DNA of 64,000 bases, taken from NCBI GenBank assembly GCA_032622095.1, contig CP136069.1, forward strand, positions 160,939,043 to 161,003,042, in the 5' to 3' direction. The notes under the pieces were generated by a model. It ran no database searches, was not told the DNA's origin, and saw only the letters and a program-made list of their open reading frames with translations. Below are positions 57,023 to 64,000 of this stretch, in pieces. Both the position numbers and the translations under genes were made by a program. How positions within the stretch are numbered: position 1 is the stretch's first letter; every line of letters starts with the position of its first letter. The stretch is from Siphonodentalium dalli. Taxonomy: Eukaryota > Mollusca > Scaphopoda > Gadilida > Siphonodentaliidae.

Positions 57023-57055
57023 ATACCCGTCATTTTGTGACGGGCAACCCCCTAG
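57023..57055 (+). other. Helitron 3' terminal hairpin and CTAG end
   Basis: The perfect stem CCCGTCA / TGACGGG with loop TTTTG, then CAACCCC and CTAG, marks the 3' end where rolling-circle transfer stops. The same end, with one base changed in the linker (GAAACCCC), terminates the 57056-58803 copy. A decayed version lies at 48042-48074. Confidence 0.9.
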
Positions 57056-58803
57056 TCTATATATATAAAACCCGTCGTATGTGTGTGTGTGTGTATGTGT
57101 GTGTGTGTGTGTATAACTCGGTCACGCTTTTGGCGCGTTTATAACTTTTCAACCATGCGTCCAATGTGGCCCAAATTTGTACCCCGATCTATTGTTTGTC
57201 ATAAAAGGTGACTCACCAAATGTCACGCCGATTGGTTAAAGCAAACCTGAGATCTAACATGCTCCCCAAAATGCAGCATTTGCATTCAAGTAGACACTAT
57301 TTCTTATGACGTTTGTCGAAATGACGTCATTGACGTCGAACGCAAACCAACACTTGATTTGCTATTGTAGGCGAAACTTCCATGCGCTCTACCAAAGCGT
57401 TGTTGGAAATTAATGTGTCAGTTCAGGTTCAGTGTGAATTTAGGTAACGAATGTTGATTTTGTCGCGGAAGTGCATGTATAGTGGGGTGTAGTGTCAAGA
57501 CTCGAACGTTCTACCGTCGTTGGGAATGGGTGGATGTAGTGGTGTGCAGATCCATGCAAGACTTGAACGTTCGTCGTTGGGAATGGGTGCTAATATGGTA
57601 TTTTAATTTGCCAGTTGGGTTTGAACATAAGTAAAGAATGCTGTCTTTGATACGAAAGTTGTGCATTGAGTGTGGAATCGAAGGAGTACCGGTATACACG
57701 TGGGTAAGCGGTGCCCAGTGGGTACCGTGAACTCAGTAAATTCGCCGGAACTCAGTTGGAAAAAGCACATTTCCGGGACAGGCCTAATAATAGGGCCTAC
57801 AGTGTAAACAATACTGCCGACGCTAATTAATGCTCTTTTAATTTTTCGGTTGAGTGCAAATCTGATACAAGAATAAATGTTTAAAAGATCACAATGCGCG
57901 AAGCGCACGCAGTTTAAATTCATATAATGTGCGCGAAGCTCACAAAGTGGCTGCAAACCCCCCCCCCCCCGCTAAATAAAGGTTCAGAATTGAGCCTGTT
58001 TCAGTTAGTATAGATTAAGTAAAATATCTGGATTGTTGCGTTCCATATATGTGCATGCATATGCGTGGGTTGGGGAGATGATGGTGGGGGCAAAAATACA
58101 GTTTTATTGAAATAAAGTGTTCATACAAATGAGCAACGCAATGCAGGGCGTGTGATCAATAGGCTGCATGTTGAATACAGGGTCCGTTTAAAATGTGCTG
58201 CAAGCTCCCTATATGTGCGCGAAGCTCACATAGTTTAAGATCATATAATGTGCGCGAAGCGCAGAAAGGGGCTGTATACATAGGCCCCCCTCTAAATAAA
58301 GATTCCGAATTGAGCCTGTTTCAGTTAGTATAGATAAAGTAAAATATTTTGATTGTTGCGTTCCATATGTGCATGCATATACATGGGTCGGGGAGATGGG
58401 GTGGGGGTAAAAATACAGTTTTATTGAAATAAAGTGTTCATACAAACGGGCCGCGCAGTGCAGGCGTGTGGTCACTAGGCGGCATGCTGAATACAGGTTC
58501 CAAAGGGGGTCCGTACAAAATGTGCAGCAAGCTCCCGAATGTAGGCTCCTGAATTGAGTATGTTTCAGTTGGTTTATAGTAATATTTAAATAATATGCTG
58601 ATGTTGTTTCGTTCAATATGTGCATGCGCATATGTGGACTGGGTGTGTAGAAATACAGATATTAGTGAAATAAAGTGTTCGAACGCGCATGAAGTATAAC
58701 AAAAAAGAGAAGCATGACCATTCCATGTGTCCATGAACGCGGACACTAGAAAATAACAAAGAAAATTTATATACCCGTCATTTTGTGACGGGAAACCCCC
58801 TAG
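57056..58803 (+). mobile_element. 1.75-kb non-autonomous Helitron, head-to-tail with the autonomous one
   Basis: It begins TCTATATATATAAAACCCG at the base after the CTAG of the larger element and ends CCCGTCATTTTGTGACGGG, AAACCCC, CTAG (58800-58803). The 5' 1.4 kb matches 45395-46821 and the remainder resembles 46822-48074, including GTGCGCGAAGCGCA words and GTTTCAGTTAGTATAGAT. It has no RepHel, so mobility would depend on enzyme from elsewhere, plausibly the neighbour. Confidence 0.88.
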
Positions 58804-60315
58804 TATATATATATAACCCGTCGTCTGTGTGTGTGTATCTGTGCGTGTGTATAAATCGGTCACGCTTTTGGCGCGCTTATAACTGTTCAACCATGCGTGC
58901 AATGCTGCCCAAATCTGTACTATGGCCTATATTGTGTCTTAGAAGATGACTCACAAACTTTCAAGTCGATTGGTCAAAGCCAACCTGAGATCTAACAGGG
59001 TCCCCAAATGCAGTATTTGCACTCAGATATAGACACTATTTCTTATGACGTTTGTCGAAATGACGTCATTGACGTCGCACGCAAACCCACACTTGATTTG
59101 CTATTGTATGCGAATCTTCCATGCGCTCTACCAAAGCGTTGTTGGAAATAGGCGCTAAATTAATGTGTCACTTCAGGTTCAGTGTGAATTTAGGTAACGA
59201 ATGTTGATTTTGTCGCGGAAGTGCATATATAGTGGGGTGTTGAGTCAAGACTCGAAAGTTCTACCGCCGTTGGGAATGGGTGGATGTAGTGGGGTGCAGA
59301 GTCAAGACTCGAACGTTCGTCGTTGGGAATGGGTGCTAATATGGTATTTTAATTTGCCAGTTGGGTTTGAACATAAGTAAAGAATGCTGTCTTTGATACG
59401 AAAGTTGTGCATTGAGTGTGGAATTGAAGGAATACCGGTATATCGAAAGATGGCTAATGGACACAGTCTGGCCTCCCGCCAGTGGCTACTGCGAACTCAG
59501 TAAATTCGCCGGAACTCAGTTAGAAAAATCACATTCCCGGGCCTGGACTAATAACACAGTGTAAACACTACTGCCGACGCATAAATAATAAAGGTTCCGA
59601 ATTGAGCCTGTTTCAGTTAGTATAGATAAAGTAAAATATATTGATTGTTGCGTTCCATATGGCATGAATATACGTGGGTTGGGGAGATGGTGGGGGTAAA
59701 AATACAGTTTGATTGAAATAAGTGTTCATACAAATGGGCCGCGCAATGCAGGGCGTGTGGTCATTAGGCTGCATGCTGAATACAGGTTCCAAAGGGGGTC
59801 CGTTTAAAATGTGCTGCAAGCTCCCTATATGTGCGCGAAGCGCACGCAGTTTAATATCATATAATGTGCGCGAAGCCCCGCTAAATAAGGCTCCCGAAGT
59901 GAGCCTGTTTCAGTATAAATAAAGTAAAATATCTTGATTGTTGCTTTCCATATGTGCATGCATATACATGGGTTGGGGAGATTGGATGGGGGTACAAATA
60001 CAGTTTTATTGAAATAAAGAGTTCATACAAATGGGCCGTGCAGTGCAGGCGTGTGATCATTAGGCGGCATGCTAAACACAGGCTCCAAAGGGGGTCCGTT
60101 CAAAATTTGCCGCAAGCTCCCGAATAAAGGCTCCTGAATTGAGTATGTTTCAGTTGGTTTATAGTAATATTTAAATAATATGCTGATGTTGTTTCGTTCA
60201 ATATGTGCATGCGCATATGTGGACTGGGTGTGTAGAAATACAGTTTTTGTTAGTGAAATAAAGTGTTCCAACGCGCATCCAGTATAACAAAAAAGAGAAG
60301 CATGACCATTCCATA
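58804..60315 (+). mobile_element. Third head-to-tail Helitron copy, 3'-truncated
   Basis: It starts directly after CTAG with TATATATATATAACCCGTCG (TA where the others have TC). It follows the second copy to ...AAGAGAAGCATGACCATTCCAT near 60315 and then switches to inverted LINE sequence. About 70 bp including the terminal hairpin are missing, so the copy could not terminate normally. Confidence 0.8.
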
Positions 60316-61310
60316 AAACGGTAAAAGAATGTCCGATGTGCATTTGATATACTCATTGCATACCCTATCGATACCAGCAGACGTGTTATTCTTAAGAGAG
60401 TTAATACTACAAGATATTTCTTCAATGGTTATTGGGGTGTTAATTTCATCACACATTTTTAATTCATCCATTTGGTTTAAAAGATCGGTAATGTCATCAC
60501 CTTCGGAGTAGTTCAATCCTTTAAAATATTCATTAAATGTTTCAAGTTCCACGGGTATATCATGGTCTGTTCGATTTTGCATATACTTACTAAGAGATTT
60601 TCAAAATTCGGATGGGTTATTTTTTGATAACATTCGCAAATTTGATGCGCATTGGTCTAACATACTGTTTCTTTTTGCGTCCATAGTTCTCTTGTAGCAT
60701 TTACTAGTATTTTTCAAATTAGCTTTATTGCCTATTGATCGGTTCTTATTATATTTCCGCTTGGCCTTGTTGAATGATTTTCGCTTGCGTTTACAATCGC
60801 CATCGAACCACTTTTTATCATGATATAAATTCAAATGAGGTTTGTTTGAGGTTACTCCAAACGTTTTTTCAGCGGCGGTATTCAAAATAGCCTGCTTTGT
60901 ACCGCTTCCATATAGTCCCTTTCTTTATTTTTGTCCCATTTTTTAATTTTCTGGCTCATCGGAATGCCACCATATTCCATTTGAAGGCGATGAGCTAGTG
61001 TGTCAACCGTTAGACCTAGTTGAATACTTAATCCGCCATGTACATCAAAATAAAGATTAGAAAAATCTAGTATTTCAAACCCGCGAACAATAGCGAAAAT
61101 GTGTCTGGTACTGATTGCATAATCTACTACGCTCGCGTCCCGGCATGTGCGTTTCCCGATACCGCGATCCATTCCGAGTCTGCCATTCATAATATTGATG
61201 GACCCTCCCGTGCATAAGTCGATACCCATATGAATTAGGTTTTCCTGCATCTTCGGAGTATCTGGCAGTTATATCGATATCATTTGTCGACGAGAATTCG
61301 TCGCATATAC
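60316..61310 (-). pseudogene. LINE fragment: endonuclease C-terminus to start of reverse transcriptase
   Basis: Read on the minus strand, the order is: endonuclease tail (INIMNGRLGMD, then GKRTCRDASVVDYAI, about 61190-61090); a basic linker (KKWFDGDCKRKRKSFNKAKR, about 60810-60755); and ITIEEISCSINSLKNNTSAG followed by IDRVCNEYI and LLPFYG (about 60436-60320), the opening of a reverse transcriptase domain. It is broken by frame changes near 61245 and 60885 and a TGA near 60600 after NNPSEF. The catalytic part of the reverse transcriptase is absent. The fragment abuts the truncated Helitron at 60315. Clade is undetermined, CR1/L2-like by general appearance. Confidence 0.75.
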
Positions 61311-61324
61311 ACTGCCAAAAATAT

Positions 61325-61860
61325 TTTCTCAATTCAGGAAAAAAAAAATCTTGAAATGAGAAATAATCTTGGGAGAATAGCTAGAAAAATAAGAAAAACA
61401 TATTTTCTAGGTCAAGAAATGAAAGGGTGGAAAAATTTCTTGTCTGAGAAAATTTCTTTAAGAAAACACAGTAATCTTAGTAAGAAAATCCTAGTAAAAA
61501 AATCTTAGTATAGATTTTTTTTCTTAATGTAGGAAAGATTGTTTTTCTCACATAAGTTTATTTTTCTTGAAATAAGATAAGTTTAAGATACTGCGATTAT
61601 CTTGGGAGAATAGCTAGAAATTTAAGAAAGCTATACAATTAATCTAGAACAAGAAATTATATTTTCTATAGTTAGAAATATCGTCAAGATATTTTTTCTT
61701 AAGTGATGCCAATTTTTTCTAGAATGAGATTTTCTCAAGCAGGAAAATAAATCTAAGTAAGGAAAACAAGTTTTCTTAACTAGGAATATTTTCCCCAATT
61801 AGGAAAGATACATTAGAAAACAATTCTTAATTAAGAAAAACATTTAATTTTAAATCTCTT
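61325..61860. repeat. AAGAAA/TTTCTT-rich degenerate repeat
   Basis: AATCTTGGGAGAATAGCTAG followed by AAA occurs at about 61365 and again as TATCTTGGGAGAATAGCTAG at about 61597. Between and after are many TAAGAAA, TAGGAAA, CTAGAAA and TTTTCTTA words in both orientations. It has a low-complexity dyad character, with no coding. Confidence 0.55.
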
Positions 61861-62039
61861 CTATATATTTTGAGAACTCCTTGTATTCGAGAGATAGCCC
61901 ACACCCTCCGGACCTCAATGATATGATCGTGAATGAGTATTGATATACCCCACTAAACTTTGACAAACACCAGTAATGGTGTGTAGATCATTTACATATC
62001 TCTCCTATATATTTTGATACAATTTATCTAATTTACATA

Positions 62040-62664
62040 TCTCTCTTATATATTTATGTTTGTGTGTGTGTTGTACTTCATACAAATCTACGATTCTCGA
62101 CCGATCGGCACGAAACTTGGTACGTGTGTGTAGTTTGACCAGGCGGTGGTCGTTGTCGTATTGGCGAGCCCGTGCGACGCCCGTGCAGCGCATGCGCAGA
62201 CGAGATCTCGGAAACGGGTGGAGCTATCGACTTGAAATTTGCTATGTGAATGTATCTTGCGCCGGGTACAAATTTTATCGGGTCGCCGAGCCCGTGCGAC
62301 GCCCGTGCAGCGCATGCGCAGACGAGATCTCGGAAACGGGTGGAGCTATCGACTTGAAATTTGCTATGTGAATGTATCTTGCGCCGGGTACAAATTTTAT
62401 CGGGTCGCCGAGCCCGTGCGACGCCCGTGCAGCGCATGCGCAGACGAGATCTCGGAAACGGGTGGAGCTATCGACTTGAAATTTGGCATGTGAATGTATC
62501 TTGCGCCGGGTACAAATTTTCATGCGCAGACCAGATCTCGGAAACTGGTGGAGCTACCGGGTACAATTTTTTCTTATTGAAACGCGTGGAGCTAAAAATT
62601 TAAAAAATATATAAAAAAAATGTCATGTTTCGGACAAGCCGCCGGTGGCGGGCTAACCTGCTAG
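62040..62664 (+). mobile_element. Non-autonomous Helitron related to the 26-kb copies
   Basis: The 5' end is TCTCTCTTATATATTTATG, preceded by A, then a GT microsatellite and TACAAATCTACGATTCTCGA, shared with 26108 and 26630. Three units of 122 bp (GCGCAGACGAGATCTCGG at 62194, 62316, 62438) plus a partial one follow. The 3' end is GCCGCCGGTGGCGGGC, TAACCTG, CTAG (62661-62664). The hairpin differs from the 26-kb copies, so the 3' end belongs to a different subfamily. Confidence 0.8.
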
Positions 62665-62776
62665 TTAATATATAATTTCAATTGTGTTTTAAAATATACA
62701 ATTGACATTTATTCTGAATATAAAAACTTCTTTGTAAATATCATTGTTAAATGTATAATAGAGACAATAAGGGGGC

Positions 62777-63277
62777 TTAAAGGCACGGGAGGCCTTAGTT
62801 GTCGAAAATATTCATATTTGTTTCAATCACCGTAAACAGAAAAACATTAAAACGCATAGAGTTTTGTTCATATATACCATGACCATCGCGTAAACAGCAT
62901 GCTATCATAAAGACCTACTATATTTTACCTAAGCAGGAGCCTGATTGTGTTACAGAAGGCAGCACAGTGTTACTGGCTAATCACACACAAATCATATAAA
63001 TGCTCTTTATTCGTTCCATATCAAAATTCAGCAACAATGAACGCTCTTTATGTTTACCATCATAATATAAACAAACACCAGGAAAGTACCTTTTTATGCT
63101 TTTGTTTACATAAGAATGGTCAAACATATGACAATAACATACTGTTTATGCGATATTTCTTATTTGTATACGGACAAAGTCTGTCTACATTTTAATATTC
63201 TTTCTGTTTGTGGCAGTTTTTGACCGGTGGAAATATTTTCACAGCATACCCACCGCCAAGGCCTCCCGTACCTTTAA
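62777..63277. mobile_element. TTAA-flanked ~0.5-kb MITE (AGGCACGGGAGGCC termini)
   Basis: TTAA, then AGGCACGGGAGGCCTTAG at the left. CAAGGCCTCCCGTACCT, then TTAA at the right. Inverted termini are about 18 bp with one or two mismatches, and GAAAATATT words lie just inside each end. The frame inside (62947-63195) is not a recognised transposase. Confidence 0.7.
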
Positions 63278-63703
63278 ACTTTAAATATACAATCAACAAT
63301 TTCTCGTTACAGTTATGGGTTTCTAAAATTGCAAGAGGCCAAACAAGATACTGTGTACATTCGCGAAATGAAACTATACAAAGTACCTGTATCTTGTTCT
63401 GCCTCTTAAAATTGTATAAACCTATATATGCAACAAAAACTATATTGATTGCTAATAATTACATCCCGACACTTGATTTTCAATATATTTATAGAAAGAG
63501 TTACCTCAAATCTGTCGGTTGCTAAAAAAATATATAACAATTTCTGTTATTTGAGTATCCAGTTCAAACGATAGGAAAAAAAATCATCGCACATGACAAA
63601 ACAAGCACTGTATGTGCCTTAATAAACATCGTAACCCTGTATTTTTAAATGCACATATTCTAGGACGGGTGATGTGTAATAAACACAGAAAGACACTTGT
63701 ATT
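63278..63703. other. AT-rich stretch, nothing recognised
   Basis: A plus-strand frame of 105 codons overlaps the right MITE end (63208-63525) and has no motif. No repeats were placed. Confidence 0.3.
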
Positions 63704-63812
63704 AATGGATTTGTTGATACGGCACTTGTGCCATTGAGGAAAGATAGAACTCTAGGGTGTGCTGTTCATTCCGTCATTGTGCGCTAGCACTCGTGTCATA
63801 TCAACAAACCCA
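63704..63812. repeat. Fold-back palindrome, ~30-bp arms
   Basis: ATGGATTTGTTGATACGGCAC pairs in broken form with GCACTCGTGTCATATCAACAAACCCAT (a gap of a few bases in the arm). Loop of about 50 bp. Moderate support as a small fold-back element. Confidence 0.55.
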
Positions 63813-63947
63813 TAAACAAAATTGTGTAATTCTGTGTATATACAGCATGGTTTCAATAGCTGTTTCATGAATCATGCAGATTGCAGGTTTACTGTTCAGG
63901 TACTAGCCCAAGTCTTTTCGGTATGCAACAGCTTGAGATATCGAATA

Positions 63948-64000
63948 CAGTAATGCCCCCGAGTATAATCGACTCCTTAAACACAGTAGAATTATGGGTA
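63948..64000. mobile_element. TA-flanked CAGTAATGC MITE, copy 3 (cut by window end)
   Basis: After TA at 63946-63947 the sequence CAGTAATGCC, then ATCGACTCCTTAAACACAG, then AGAATTATGGGTA matches the first 50 bp of 3708-3924. The rest lies outside the window. Confidence 0.7.

Larger units (their letters stand above)
45395..57055 (+). mobile_element. 11.7-kb autonomous-type Helitron with intact RepHel
   Basis: The 5' end is TCTATATATATAAAACCCG, preceded by A (45394), then CTGTGTG microsatellite and ATAACTCGGTCACGC. The 3' end is the hairpin CCCGTCATTTTGTGACGGG (57026-57044), CAACCCC and CTAG at 57052-57055, followed by T. The order is a 1.4-kb 5' segment; a second partial 5'-type segment (46822-48074) ending in a decayed terminator; a 2.8-kb tandem array; and the RepHel frame (51351-56237) with 0.8 kb of 3' sequence. 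The complete ends and uninterrupted frame suggest recent activity. The doubled 5' segment suggests that the element is composite. Confidence 0.9.

Noticed and set aside
60198-60425. Minus-strand frame joining Helitron tail and LINE sequence
   Set aside because: It crosses the 60315 junction of two unrelated elements, so it is not a real protein.

Overview
The window reads as gene-poor intergenic DNA from an animal nuclear genome, most likely a marine invertebrate. The base composition is AT-rich and the palindrome TACATGTA is scattered throughout. Helitron, LINE and MITE remains are dense, and no operons or bacterial-style genes are seen. I favour a mollusc or other lophotrochozoan because of the TACATGTA density and the repeat style, but this is an impression and not a measurement. 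I recognise no host cellular gene with confidence. The only long coding sequence is a Helitron RepHel protein; the other coding traces are two decayed LINE fragments and one broken PHD-finger exon.

Region by region. From 0 to 16.5 kb there is a mosaic of short non-autonomous DNA transposons. These include two Harbinger-like MITEs with TWA duplications (353-730, 7703-8091), TA-flanked CAGTAATGC fold-backs (3708-3924, 5427-5591, and one starting at 63948), TTAA-flanked elements (6732-7672, 13852-14057, 15524-15721) and several other palindromes. The stretch also holds a CCCAGGTGTACC minisatellite that flips orientation in its middle (9.69-10.4 kb) and a PHD-finger remnant at 15.3 kb. From 17.7 to 29.6 kb a roughly 68-bp minisatellite occurs in two inverted arms. 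The right arm is interrupted by a LINE 3' fragment and a head-to-tail run of small Helitrons (26040-28.1/28.6 kb). From 33.9 to 42.1 kb an 8.2-kb segment is bounded by 0.55-0.63-kb inverted arms built of about 28 degenerate 20-21-bp units. Inside it a TTAA MITE is split by a 2.7-kb minus-strand Helitron (36666-39352).

From 45395 to 60.3 kb there is a second head-to-tail Helitron run. First comes an 11.7-kb element (45395-57055) with an uninterrupted RepHel reading frame (HUH/Y2 replication initiator plus PIF1-type helicase), then a 1.75-kb non-autonomous copy (57056-58803), then a truncated copy (58804 to about 60315) fused to an inverted, broken LINE fragment. Another small Helitron lies at 62.0-62.7 kb, and a TTAA element at 62.8-63.3 kb.

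How the parts relate. The RepHel protein is the only plausible source of trans-acting enzyme in the window, and the 57056 copy shares its 5' and 3' ends, so it is the natural candidate to be mobilised by it. At least three Helitron end-families are present (hairpin stems beginning CCCGTC, AGCCCGG and CCTGGGC). Two of them form tandem runs in which CTAG of one copy abuts the 5' end of the next. All statements about families rest on motifs read by eye; no database search was possible.
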